A DNA stretch of 64,000 nt, taken from contig JAGTRP010000001.1 in NCBI GenBank assembly GCA_018261935.1, forward strand, positions 248,001-312,000, read 5' to 3'. This DNA is from Rhodocyclaceae bacterium (GTDB taxonomy: Bacteria > Pseudomonadota > Gammaproteobacteria > Burkholderiales > Rhodocyclaceae). Below are positions 24,652-32,925 of the stretch, piece by piece (within the stretch, counting starts at the first letter, position 1; every line of letters begins with the position of its first letter). Under the pieces are notes generated by a model. That model did no database searches and was not told the DNA's origin. It saw only the letters and a program-made list of their open reading frames with translations. The translations under genes and the position numbers were made by a program.

Positions 24652-25707
24652 TCAGTGTCCTCCGCGGCCAGCCAGGCCGCCTTCCAGCCAGAAGGCGTTG
24701 AAGCCATGCTGGGCGAGCAGAAAGGCGGCCGTCGAACTGCGCCTGCCGCTCTGGCAATAGACGATGTATTCCCGCTTCCGGTCCAGGAGGTCGAAAACCG
24801 TACGGATTTCGTTGAGCGGGATGTTGATGGCCCCCGGCAGGCCGTCCGAGGCGAATTCCACGGCATAGCGGACATCCAGCCAGACGGCCTTGCCCAGGGC
24901 CACCCGGCGCTCCGCCTCGGCCCGGGCAATGCCGTGCAGCAGGGGCGTGCGCAGCAGCTCGATGAAATCCGGCTTGGCCAGGCGCAGGACGACGCCATCG
25001 GTCTTCATGCGCACCGTGGCATTGCGCTTGGCATTGGACACCAGGGCCTCCTCGCCGAAGGCAGCGCCGGCTTTCAGTTCAGCCAGCAGAACGTCGGAGC
25101 CGCCAATGGAACGCAGCACCTCGCAGCGGCCCGATTCGATCAGGTAGTAGTAGTCGCCCTCATCCCCTTCCCGCACCATGACCTGCCCGCGCTTCGTCTT
25201 GACCCGCTCGAAGCGCCGCAACAGTCCCTGCAGATGGGCCGGCGGCAGTTCCCCGAGCCCGCCAGCGGTGAGGGCATGGACCGAAAAGGCCCCGGACATG
25301 GTGCGCCAGACGGCCGCATCCTCCGGCTTCGCCAGGGCGAGTTCCGACGCGGACGACAACTCGTCCCAGGTCATCATGAGGTCGAGAACGTCGGCATCGA
25401 TGCGTACCAGGTCGATGTCGGTAATGGCCTTGCCCTCCGCCGGCGGGGCCGACTTGTAGCCGAGCGGCCAGTTGGCCAGGTCGCAGCCGCCGACCATGAG
25501 GCGCATGCCGCCGTCGGGCAGGTTAATCTTCAGCTCGCCGTTCAGGAGATAGACCAGTTGCCCCTGGGCCGGGGCAACGCGGAAAGGGTCGATGCCGAGG
25601 GGATAGTGTTCGGGGCGGCAGAAAGCCGCCAGTTCGTCCAGGCGCTTGCCGGACAGTCCGCGGATGGGCTCGAGGCGGCCAAGGGTTTGGGAAGTGAGTT
25701 GTTCCAT
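24652..25707 (-). CDS. cyclic-nucleotide-binding protein with C-terminal rhodanese domain
   Basis: A 351-residue protein with a degenerate cupin-like first CNB fold (about 20-115). A good CNB domain follows at about 155-255, with FGEEALVSN and Arg228 in KRNATV, the phosphate-binding cassette of cAMP receptors. The rhodanese domain (about 270-351) has active Cys318 in YCQSGRRSS. No DNA-binding helix-turn-helix is seen, so it is not a CRP-type regulator. ATG at 25705-25707. It follows the phosphodiesterase gene by 8 nt and precedes pilB by 2 nt, which suits a cAMP-responsive adaptor for the assembly ATPase. The chemical role of the rhodanese part is unknown. Confidence 0.9.
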   Translation of the reverse strand: MEQLTSQTLGRLEPIRGLSGKRLDELAAFCRPEHYPLGIDPFRVAPAQGQLVYLLNGELKINLPDGGMRLMVGGCDLANWPLGYKSAPPAEGKAITDIDLVRIDADVLDLMMTWDELSSASELALAKPEDAAVWRTMSGAFSVHALTAGGLGELPPAHLQGLLRRFERVKTKRGQVMVREGDEGDYYYLIESGRCEVLRSIGGSDVLLAELKAGAAFGEEALVSNAKRNATVRMKTDGVVLRLAKPDFIELLRTPLLHGIARAEAERRVALGKAVWLDVRYAVEFASDGLPGAINIPLNEIRTVFDLLDRKREYIVYCQSGRRSSTAAFLLAQHGFNAFWLEGGLAGRGGH

Positions 25708-25715
25708 GGCGCGGC

Positions 25716-26483
25716 CTAGAATTCCAGAACCTGATTGTTTTGCAGCATTTTGGGTTTGAAATCGCTCAGGCATTCCGCAATCTCTTCCATGGTGAGTTCG
25801 ATTTGCCCGGGCTTCAGGTGGGTAATGTAGATTTCGCAATTGCGCTCCAGTTTCTGGAGTTCGCTGGCCAGCATGCTGGGATACAAGTGCTTGGAGGCGA
25901 TGGCGAGGCGCTCCTCCCGGTTGGAGAAGGCACACTCGACGATCAGGTATTTCAGGTTGCCGATGCGGTTCACGGCCTGCCAAAAGGCCTCACAGGCGCC
26001 TGTATCACCGGAAAAAACCAGGCTGCCCTGGGCTGATTCGACATGATAGCCCACCGCCGGCACCGTGTGCTCCACCGGCAGGGGGGTGATGCGGCGCCCA
26101 TCCAGGGTCAAAGTCTCGCCCACCTTGACGCTCTGGAAGCGCATGAAGGGCTTGGCAGCGGTCGGAATTTCGGAGAAATCCGGCCAGACGGCCCAGTTGA
26201 AGACGTGGTTCTTCAGGATGGTGATGACGGCATCGGTGCCGTATACCGTTATCGGCCTGGAGCGGCGGTCCCCCACCGTATCCACGATGAGGGGCAGGGA
26301 GGCGATGTGATCCAAGTGCGGGTGGGTGAGGAAGATATGGTCGATCACTGCCAGTTCGGCAATGGAGAGATCGGCCGCCCCGGTGCCAGCGTCGATCAGG
26401 ATGTCGTGATCCAGCAGGAGGGACGTCGTCCGCAGATGCCTGCCGCCGATACCACCGCTACAGCCCAACACTCTCAGTTTCAT
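25716..26483 (-). CDS. metallo-beta-lactamase-fold 3',5'-cyclic-nucleotide phosphodiesterase (class II-like)
   Basis: A 255-residue hydrolase with the metal motif THPHLDHIASL at 53-63 (HxHxDH), LVFSGDTGACEAFW with its metal Asp and YITHLKPG near 230 supplying the last His. The start MKLRVLGCSGG and overall length suit the class II cAMP phosphodiesterases and their MBL relatives. The ATG at 26481-26483 is 2 nt after the stop of the adenylate cyclase gene. A cyclase and a phosphodiesterase translated in tandem, followed by a cNMP-binding protein, form a complete local cAMP circuit. Hydrolysis of cAMP is inferred from family plus context. Confidence 0.82.
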   Translation of the reverse strand: MKLRVLGCSGGIGGRHLRTTSLLLDHDILIDAGTGAADLSIAELAVIDHIFLTHPHLDHIASLPLIVDTVGDRRSRPITVYGTDAVITILKNHVFNWAVWPDFSEIPTAAKPFMRFQSVKVGETLTLDGRRITPLPVEHTVPAVGYHVESAQGSLVFSGDTGACEAFWQAVNRIGNLKYLIVECAFSNREERLAIASKHLYPSMLASELQKLERNCEIYITHLKPGQIELTMEEIAECLSDFKPKMLQNNQVLEF

Positions 26484-26485
26484 GG

Positions 26486-28696
26486 TTATTTGGTCTTGAA
26501 GGTGGTTACACCGTCCCAGTTGTCGCCTGGCGGATTGGTCCGCAGATATTCGATTCGTTCGCTGTAGAGCTGGTAGAGGCGGCTTTCCGGGTCCCGCTGC
26601 AGCAGATTGTACACCTGCATTCCAGCGGCATCCCAATCCTGGGCCCGGTAAAGGCGAAGGGCGTTCTGCCAGAGCTTGAGCTCGTCCATGGCTTCCGTGG
26701 AAACTTCGCCGGCGACGCCGAGAGGCTCGTAGATAGCCACCGGCTCATCCTTGCCCTTGACCCGGACACGGTCCAGCTCCCGGAAGACGATGTCCTTGAG
26801 GATGGCCCGGGTGGATTCCCCGGCCACGATGCCGACCCCGTACTGCTTGGTGATGCCCTCCAGCCGGGAGGCCAGGTTCACCGCGTCCCCGAGCACCGTG
26901 TAGGCCTGGCGTACCGGGGAGCCCATGTCCCCCACCGTCATCGGGCCGGTATTGATCCCGACCCCGATATGCAGCACCGGCCAGCCGCGGGCCTTGAAGG
27001 GCTCGTCCAGCTTCCTGATTTCCCGCTGCATTTCGAGGGCGGTGACGACGGCGTGGCGGGCATGGTCGGCATCGGCAACCGGCGCCCCCCAGAAAGCCAT
27101 GATGGCGTCGCCGATGTACTTGTCGAGGGTGCCCCGATTGTGGCGAATCACCGTCGTCATCGGACCCAGGTACTCGTTCATGAGCTGGGCGAGCTCCTTC
27201 GGGTCGAGCCTCTCGGAAATGGTGGTAAAGCCACGCACATCCGAGAAGAGCACGGTCAACTCCTCCTTACGCCCGTCCATGCTGTAGTTCTCCGGATCCC
27301 GGGCCATCTCATCCACCAATTCCGGCGGCACGTATTGCCCGAAAAGTCCGGTCAGCTGCCGCTTGGTGCGGGACTCGACGAAATAGCCCCAGGACATGTT
27401 GAGGCCGAAGAGCAGCAGCACCATCATCAGGCTCGAAGCCAGGGGCAGGACCAGCCCGGCCGCCTCCCACACCCAGAAATTGAGGGTGAGAATCAAGGCC
27501 AGGGTGACCGTCGTCAGCAGGGACGAGCGCAACGGCGACAGAAGCGGCAGCAGGAAGGTCAGCAGGCCGCCGAAGAGCAGCAATTGCGCCACTTCCGCCC
27601 CCATGGCATAGGAGGGCTGGTGCTTGATGTTGCCGTCGAGCATGCCGGCGATGAGGTTGGCATGGACTTCCACCCCGGGATAGGCGGCGCCCACCGGCGT
27701 GGACCGCAGGTCCTTGAGGGCCATGGCGGAGGTTCCCACCAGGACGATCTTGCCTTGCAGCAGGGCCGGATCCAGCCTGCCCTTGAGGACATCGACGGCG
27801 GACACGTAGGGGAAGCTGTGCTCGCCGCCCCGATAGGGGACCAGGGCTGCCCCGATCTCATCCACCGGCACTTGCAGCCCCCCCTGGGCCGTGACCACTT
27901 CCAGCCATTCCATGGGGAGGCCTGGCTCCGGATAGCCCGGTCGCAGCCCGGCCCCGCCCAGCAGGGTGCGCACCATGGCCAGGGACAGGGCCTCGTAGTA
28001 GGCGCCGCCGTGCTCGACTACCAGGGGAACGCGGCGGGATACGCCATCGAAGTCCGGCAGGGCGTTGAAGTGGCCGGCGCTGGCCGCCCGTTCCTGCAGG
28101 AGGGCCAGGTTGCCGCCGAAGCCTTTCCAGTCGATCAGGGTGACCGGCTGTTCCCCGAAATGGCCAGCCGGAAAGACGGGCGGCGGCAGAGCTCCGCCCT
28201 TGCGGGCATCCTCCAGGTTGGAAAAATAGTAGCCCAGGACCACCGGCCGACCCTGCAGGGTCTCGGCAAAGAGACGGTCGTAATTGAGGCTCTTGCGCAG
28301 GCCGTGGAGCACTGTCTGGTAGGCTTCCACCTCCCGCAGCTGGCTACGCCCGATCTCCTCCAGCACCTTGAGGCCGGAACTCTCGTCCGGCTCGGCAAAG
28401 ACCACGTCGAAGCCGACCACTGCCGCCCTGTAGTCGTCGGTGAGATGCCGCACCATGCGGGCCACGGCATTCCGGCTCCAGGGCCAGCGCCCCACTTCCG
28501 CCAGGCTCTTCTCGTCGATGTCGACGATGACGACGCGGTCGTCCACCGTATTGGGGGCCGACAGCCGTACCCGGACATCGTAGAGGTAGGAATCCACCAC
28601 GCTGACGAAGGGAATCTCCCACAGGCGCCCGGCGAATCCGATGAACAGCAGGGTGCAGGCGGCGCCCAGGATGAAGCGGAGGAGATATTTTTTCAT
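26486..28696 (-). CDS. CHASE2-domain adenylate cyclase
   Basis: A 736-residue membrane receptor. After an N-terminal hydrophobic anchor (about 7-23), an extracytoplasmic CHASE2 domain spans about 30-370 (DDRVVIVDIDEKSL, GRWPWSR, FDVVFAEPDE, GKIVLVGTSA). Three hydrophobic segments (about 372-460) follow. The class III cyclase domain has FSDVRGFTTISE, LDKYIGDAIMAFWGAP and YTVLGDAVNLASRLEG: both metal Asp residues are present, and Lys and Thr at the base-selecting positions favour ATP. A tail of about 70 residues looks TPR-like. The ATG at 28694-28696 is 30 nt after the FHA gene. The ligand of CHASE2 is unknown. Confidence 0.94.
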   Translation of the reverse strand: MKKYLLRFILGAACTLLFIGFAGRLWEIPFVSVVDSYLYDVRVRLSAPNTVDDRVVIVDIDEKSLAEVGRWPWSRNAVARMVRHLTDDYRAAVVGFDVVFAEPDESSGLKVLEEIGRSQLREVEAYQTVLHGLRKSLNYDRLFAETLQGRPVVLGYYFSNLEDARKGGALPPPVFPAGHFGEQPVTLIDWKGFGGNLALLQERAASAGHFNALPDFDGVSRRVPLVVEHGGAYYEALSLAMVRTLLGGAGLRPGYPEPGLPMEWLEVVTAQGGLQVPVDEIGAALVPYRGGEHSFPYVSAVDVLKGRLDPALLQGKIVLVGTSAMALKDLRSTPVGAAYPGVEVHANLIAGMLDGNIKHQPSYAMGAEVAQLLLFGGLLTFLLPLLSPLRSSLLTTVTLALILTLNFWVWEAAGLVLPLASSLMMVLLLFGLNMSWGYFVESRTKRQLTGLFGQYVPPELVDEMARDPENYSMDGRKEELTVLFSDVRGFTTISERLDPKELAQLMNEYLGPMTTVIRHNRGTLDKYIGDAIMAFWGAPVADADHARHAVVTALEMQREIRKLDEPFKARGWPVLHIGVGINTGPMTVGDMGSPVRQAYTVLGDAVNLASRLEGITKQYGVGIVAGESTRAILKDIVFRELDRVRVKGKDEPVAIYEPLGVAGEVSTEAMDELKLWQNALRLYRAQDWDAAGMQVYNLLQRDPESRLYQLYSERIEYLRTNPPGDNWDGVTTFKTK

Positions 28697-28726
28697 GCCG
28701 GCCCCGACATGCGCATGGTGGCGCCT

Positions 28727-29434
28727 TTAGGTCTTGAAGAAGAACTCCATCTTCACGCCGGCGATCTCGATGACGTCGTGGTCGGAGAGGGGGTGTGCCT
28801 GGGTGTCCAGGACCTTGCCGTTGAGCACCGGAAACTGGGCGCCTTCGACATGGGTGATGAAATACCCGTGGGGGCGTCTGGCGATGACCGCCACCTGGAC
28901 GCCCGGCTTGCCGAGGGTGGTCAGGGTCTTGGTCAGCTCCAGTTCCTTGCCGGCGTTGGCCCCGTTGAGAAGCTGGATGGCGGCGGCCGGAGCTGCCGGT
29001 GCCTGGCCAGCCACCGGAGCGGCGGACGCAGGGGCTTTCATCCCCAGCGAGGTGTTGCTATGGTCCTTGGGCGCTTCCATCGGCCGGACGGCGCCGGGGC
29101 GCAGGATCATGGTCTTCTCGAAGTCGGGCGCATCGCCGGCGATGGCGGGATCGTTGATGTACTTGAGCCGGTACTTGCCCAGTTCGATCACGTCGTTGTT
29201 GCGGAGAAAATGCTTCGTCACCGGCTCGCCGTTCACCAGGGTGCCATTGGTGCTGCCCAGGTCCTCCAGGAAGGAGTCGTTGAGAATGGTGACAATGGCC
29301 GCGTGCTCGCCGGAAATGGCCAGATTGTCGATCTGTATGTCGTTGTGGGGCTTGCGTCCGATGGTCACGCGCTCCTTGCCGAGCGTAATTTCCTTGAGGA
29401 CCAGCCCTTCCATGGAAAGAATCAGTTTCGCCAT
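28727..29434 (-). CDS. FHA domain protein, two FHA modules
   Basis: A 235-residue soluble phosphothreonine-binding protein. FHA1 (about 20-90) has VTIGRKPHNDIQID, ISGEHAAI and LGSTNGTLVNG, with all binding-loop residues (Arg, Ser, His, Asn). An Ala/Pro-rich linker (about 125-150) leads to a second FHA-like fold (about 152-235), which lacks the GR and SxxH residues and ends HDVIEIAGVKMEFFF. The ATG at 29432-29434 was chosen because FHA proteins of this type begin MAKLIL and GAAGGGCGAG precedes it. Set directly between phosphatase and cyclase genes, it likely reads the kinase's phosphothreonine marks. Confidence 0.92.
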   Translation of the reverse strand: MAKLILSMEGLVLKEITLGKERVTIGRKPHNDIQIDNLAISGEHAAIVTILNDSFLEDLGSTNGTLVNGEPVTKHFLRNNDVIELGKYRLKYINDPAIAGDAPDFEKTMILRPGAVRPMEAPKDHSNTSLGMKAPASAAPVAGQAPAAPAAAIQLLNGANAGKELELTKTLTTLGKPGVQVAVIARRPHGYFITHVEGAQFPVLNGKVLDTQAHPLSDHDVIEIAGVKMEFFFKT

Positions 29435-29448
29435 CTCGCCCTTCCCCC

Positions 29449-30282
29449 TCACTTCAACCAGGCCAGCAGCTTCTGCCACCAGCCCCGCGGCACGGCGAAA
29501 TCCCCCCGTACCTTAACCAGAATAACCGAAACGTTGTCCCGGCCGCCATTGTCATTCGCCATCTGGATCAATTGGTCTGCCGCAAGCTCCAGATTGGCAG
29601 CCAGGGTCTGCACGGTGAGTCCGATTTCCTCGTCGTCCACCATGTCGTTGAGGCCGTCCGAGCAGAGGAGATAGATATCCCCGGGCTCGACCTCGTAATC
29701 GTGAATTTCCGGCTCCACCACGGGATCGACGCCGAGGGCCCGGGTCACCAGATTCTTGTTCTGGGAATGGCGGGCTTCCTCGGCCGTGATCATGCCGCTG
29801 TCCAGTTGTTCCTGCAGCAGCGAATGGTCCCGGGTGATGACCCGGAAGTCGCCGTCCCGCAAGCGGTAAAGGCGGGAATCGCCGATATGGGCCACAGTCA
29901 CCTGGTTCTCGTAGAACCAGGCCATGACCAGGGTAGTGCCCATGCCGGCATACTGGGGCTGGCTCTGGGCCGTGTTGTAGATGGCCGAGTTGGCGGATGC
30001 CACCTCCTCCTCGATATGGCGGTGGGAGACGCGCTTTCCGGTATCGGCATCGACTGCCAGGGGCTGGCAATGGCCGACCTGTTTCAGGAGCCTTCCAAAA
30101 TTGCTGGCCAGGAGAGTGGTCGCCATGCCGCTCGCCACCTCGCCGGCGTTGTAGCCCCCCATGCCATCGGCCAGGATGACCAGGCCCTGCTCGGCGCTGC
30201 CGAATACGGCGTCCTCGTTATGGGAACGCACCCGGCCGGGGTCGGTCCGGGTCGCCACTTCCAATGCTTCGGCAAGCTTCAT
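29449..30282 (-). CDS. PP2C-family Ser/Thr protein phosphatase (Stp1/PrpC type)
   Basis: A 277-residue metal-dependent phosphatase that should reverse the adjacent kinase. All family motifs are present: RSHNEDAVF (near 19), LADGMGGYNAGE, GMGTTLV, HIGDSRLYR, LLCSDGLNDMV and GGRDNVSVIL. It ends with a short basic/aromatic tail (GWWQKLLAWLK). The ATG at 30280-30282 has AAGGA upstream and lies 16 nt after the kinase gene; the FHA gene follows after 14 nt. Kinase, phosphatase and FHA reader in one operon is a well-known signalling set. Confidence 0.95.
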   Translation of the reverse strand: MKLAEALEVATRTDPGRVRSHNEDAVFGSAEQGLVILADGMGGYNAGEVASGMATTLLASNFGRLLKQVGHCQPLAVDADTGKRVSHRHIEEEVASANSAIYNTAQSQPQYAGMGTTLVMAWFYENQVTVAHIGDSRLYRLRDGDFRVITRDHSLLQEQLDSGMITAEEARHSQNKNLVTRALGVDPVVEPEIHDYEVEPGDIYLLCSDGLNDMVDDEEIGLTVQTLAANLELAADQLIQMANDNGGRDNVSVILVKVRGDFAVPRGWWQKLLAWLK

Positions 30283-30298
30283 TGTTATTTTTCCTTGT

Positions 30299-32839
30299 TC
30301 AGAACTGGATATCGACTCCGGCAGCAGACGGGCTTCCCTGGCTGGCCAGGCACTTCCTGAGATCGGCCGCCATTTCCGCCCCCCGCTGGTAACGCCGGGC
30401 CAGATCCTTGTCCATGGCCTTGCCGATAACCGCCACCACCGCCGGCGGAATGGCCGGATTGATGGTGGTGATGTCCGTCGGCGCCTCGTTGGCGATCTTG
30501 AACATGAGCTGGGCCATGGATTCACCGTTGAAGGGCAGATGGCCGCAGCACAACTGGTAGAGGGTCACCCCCAGGGAGAAGAGGTCGGAACGGCCGTCGA
30601 TCTTCTTGCCGGCCAGTTGCTCCGGCGACATGTAGGACGGAGTGCCGAGCACCATACCGGTCTTGGTCTTGCTGGAATCGGTGATGCGGGCGATGCCGAA
30701 ATCGGTGACTTTCACCTGGTCGGATTCCGGTTCGTACATGATGTTGGCGGGCTTGATGTCGCGATGGACGACGCTGTTCTGGTGGGCGTAATCCAAGGCT
30801 TCGGCCACCCGGGCGACGATGGACACCACCCTGGGCAGGGGCAGCAGCTTGTCGGGCTTGGTGAAGGGGACGAGATCCTTGCCCTTCAGGAATTCCATGG
30901 CGATGTAGGCGAGATCGTGCTCCTCGCCGGCGTCGTACATGGTGACGATATGGGGATGGTTGAGGCGGCCGGCCGTTTCCGCCTCCCGGAAGAAGCGCGC
31001 CTTGACGTCGGCCAGCTCGTCCTCGTCGAATTCCTGGGAGAGGGCCATGGTCTTGATGGCGACGATACGGTTGATCTTCGGGTCGCGGCCCAGGTAGACC
31101 ACTCCCATGGCGCCCTTGCCCAGCTCCTTTTCCACCTGGTAGCGGCCGAGCATGGGCTTTTCCACCTTGCCGTCGCCGATGATGACGGTCCCGCCCACGG
31201 CCTGGCCCCGGGCGCCGCCCAGCATCACCGTTTCCGACATCTGCTTGGCCCGGGCGATGCGTTGCGGCAGGTCGCGGAAATTGAGGTTGAAGTCCGCCAT
31301 GTAGCGGAAGACCGCTTCCGCCTTGTTGAACTGGCGCTTTCTTTCGTAATCCAGGGCCAGGTTATAGAGATTTTCCATCAGCCCGTTGTCCATCGGACAC
31401 TTGCGGAACTTGTCGAAGGCCATGTCGAGCTGGCCCTGGCCCTGGAAGGCCAGCCCCAGCATGCGGTTGGATTCGGCCGACTCCATGTCGGACTTCTGCT
31501 TGCCGTGCTCGGTGTGCAGGAAGCGCTTGGTGGTCAGGAGCAGATGCCCGACCAGCAACAGGGTGGCGGCCCCCATGAGCTGGATCCACATGCCGGCGCC
31601 CACCATGAGGCCGAAATGGGTCCCGATCAGGACCGCCAGCAGGGCCAGGGTGGCCAGGGCCCCGACCCCGGCCGTCAGGCGGGGCAGCAGCAGGGCCAGG
31701 TAGAGGCCGACCAGCAGGGAAGCGCCGAGGCCGGCCCACAAGCCCCAGCCGGGGGTCACGAAGAAATGCTCCTGCAGGATGCTCGATACCGAGTGGGCCA
31801 GGGTCAGCACTGGCGCCATGGCGGGGGAAACCGGGGTCACCTGGGCAGTTCCGACACCGGCGGCGGTGGCGCCGATCAGCACGATCTTGCCGGCGTACTT
31901 GCTGGCCGGAATCTTGCCCATGAGCACGTCGTAGAAGGAATCCACCTGGAAAGCCGGACGCCCCTCCTCCCCCTTGTAGTAGAAAGTGCTCATCTGGGTA
32001 GCAATGTCGGTGGGAATGCGCAGGTTGCCCAGGCGGACCTCCTGGCCGAGCCGCACCCGGATGTCCGCCGGCCCCAGGTTGAGGCTCTTGGCGGCGATCA
32101 TCAGGGACAGGGAGGGGTAGTACTGGTCGAAATACTTCAGCACCAGGGGTTCGGTGCGAACCCCGCCGTCCATGTCGGGGTTGGCGTTGAGATGGCCCAG
32201 GGCCAGCGCCTTGCCACCCAGGATTTCTACCGGCACCTGGACACCGGCGGCGGGCAGGGCCAGGCCGGCGCCCTCCCCCACCTGGTTCAACTGGTTCCTG
32301 GCCACGAATTCGGGCAAGGGCTTGTCAGGCCGCCCATGGGCTTCTCCCAGCTGGAAGAAGACGGGCAGCAGGACGGTATTGGCCTTGGCGTAGCTGTCCC
32401 CCAGGCGGCGATCGGTATTGAGTTCCTGCTCCGCCTGCTGAAGCAGTGTCGCCATCTGCGCGACCTCGGGGGTCGGGGCAGTCGACTGGTTGACGATGTC
32501 GAGGAGCTTGGTGATGTAGCCGTAGCCGGCATCCACCTGGGGCTCGGAGAAGAAGATGGTGTTGGCGACGACCTTCGCCTGGGCCCCGGCCAGGAGGTCG
32601 GTCATCCGGGCATGGAGCTCCCGGGACCAGGGCCAGCGCCCCAGGTTGGCGATGCTCTGGTCGTCGATGGCGATCACCGCGATGCGGTCGGACGGGGTGC
32701 GGGTGGAGGCCTGCACCCCCAGGTCGTAGGCCTTGCGCTCCAGGCTCTGGACCAGATCGATGCCGCTGATGGCCAGCATGAGCACCGTGACCAGCGCGCC
32801 CAGGAACCAATCGGCCTTCCAGAACCCCACCTTCCCCAT
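30299..32839 (-). CDS. CHASE2-domain receptor Ser/Thr protein kinase
   Basis: An 846-residue membrane kinase. The N-terminal anchor (about 13-30) precedes an extracytoplasmic CHASE2 domain (about 35-345: RIAVIAIDDQSI, GRWPWSR, AGKIVLIGATA). Three membrane segments (about 365-435) and a short TPR-like helical region (455-520) follow. The kinase domain runs 565-835 with GKGAMG 574-579, Lys596 in VAIK, HRD 692-694, DFG 713-715 and SPEQ near 738. All catalytic residues are intact. The ATG at 32837-32839 is preceded by AGGGAGC. First gene of the eight-gene operon; its CHASE2 resembles that of the cyclase, so both may sense the same signal. Confidence 0.95.
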   Translation of the reverse strand: MGKVGFWKADWFLGALVTVLMLAISGIDLVQSLERKAYDLGVQASTRTPSDRIAVIAIDDQSIANLGRWPWSRELHARMTDLLAGAQAKVVANTIFFSEPQVDAGYGYITKLLDIVNQSTAPTPEVAQMATLLQQAEQELNTDRRLGDSYAKANTVLLPVFFQLGEAHGRPDKPLPEFVARNQLNQVGEGAGLALPAAGVQVPVEILGGKALALGHLNANPDMDGGVRTEPLVLKYFDQYYPSLSLMIAAKSLNLGPADIRVRLGQEVRLGNLRIPTDIATQMSTFYYKGEEGRPAFQVDSFYDVLMGKIPASKYAGKIVLIGATAAGVGTAQVTPVSPAMAPVLTLAHSVSSILQEHFFVTPGWGLWAGLGASLLVGLYLALLLPRLTAGVGALATLALLAVLIGTHFGLMVGAGMWIQLMGAATLLLVGHLLLTTKRFLHTEHGKQKSDMESAESNRMLGLAFQGQGQLDMAFDKFRKCPMDNGLMENLYNLALDYERKRQFNKAEAVFRYMADFNLNFRDLPQRIARAKQMSETVMLGGARGQAVGGTVIIGDGKVEKPMLGRYQVEKELGKGAMGVVYLGRDPKINRIVAIKTMALSQEFDEDELADVKARFFREAETAGRLNHPHIVTMYDAGEEHDLAYIAMEFLKGKDLVPFTKPDKLLPLPRVVSIVARVAEALDYAHQNSVVHRDIKPANIMYEPESDQVKVTDFGIARITDSSKTKTGMVLGTPSYMSPEQLAGKKIDGRSDLFSLGVTLYQLCCGHLPFNGESMAQLMFKIANEAPTDITTINPAIPPAVVAVIGKAMDKDLARRYQRGAEMAADLRKCLASQGSPSAAGVDIQF

Positions 32840-32854
32840 CGCCAGCTCCCTGTG

Positions 32855-32884
32855 GGTTTTCCGGCGGCAAAGCGCCGAAAAACC
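32855..32884 (-). promoter_or_regulatory. 12-bp hairpin in the leader of the signalling operon
   Basis: An inverted repeat of 12 bp with one G-T wobble on the minus-strand RNA (GGTTTTTCGGCG with CGCCGGAAAACC, loop CTTTGC). It ends 3 nt before the kinase ribosome site AGGGAGC (32845-32851). There is no T run after it, so it is a poor rho-independent terminator for the gene upstream. It may influence translation of the kinase or mark an mRNA end. Confidence 0.45.
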
Positions 32885-32925
32885 ATATGTTTAGTCCGTA
32901 TTCTTACGCGCGGTTCTGAAGATAG

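Noticed and set aside
24652-25707. CRP-type transcription regulator
   Set aside because: No helix-turn-helix; the C-terminal part is a rhodanese.
26969-29674. Plus-strand open frame of about 900 codons opposite the cyclase and FHA genes
   Set aside because: It is rich in His, Gln, Gly and Arg without domains, mirrors the codon bias of the minus-strand genes, and lies fully opposite proteins with intact catalytic motifs.
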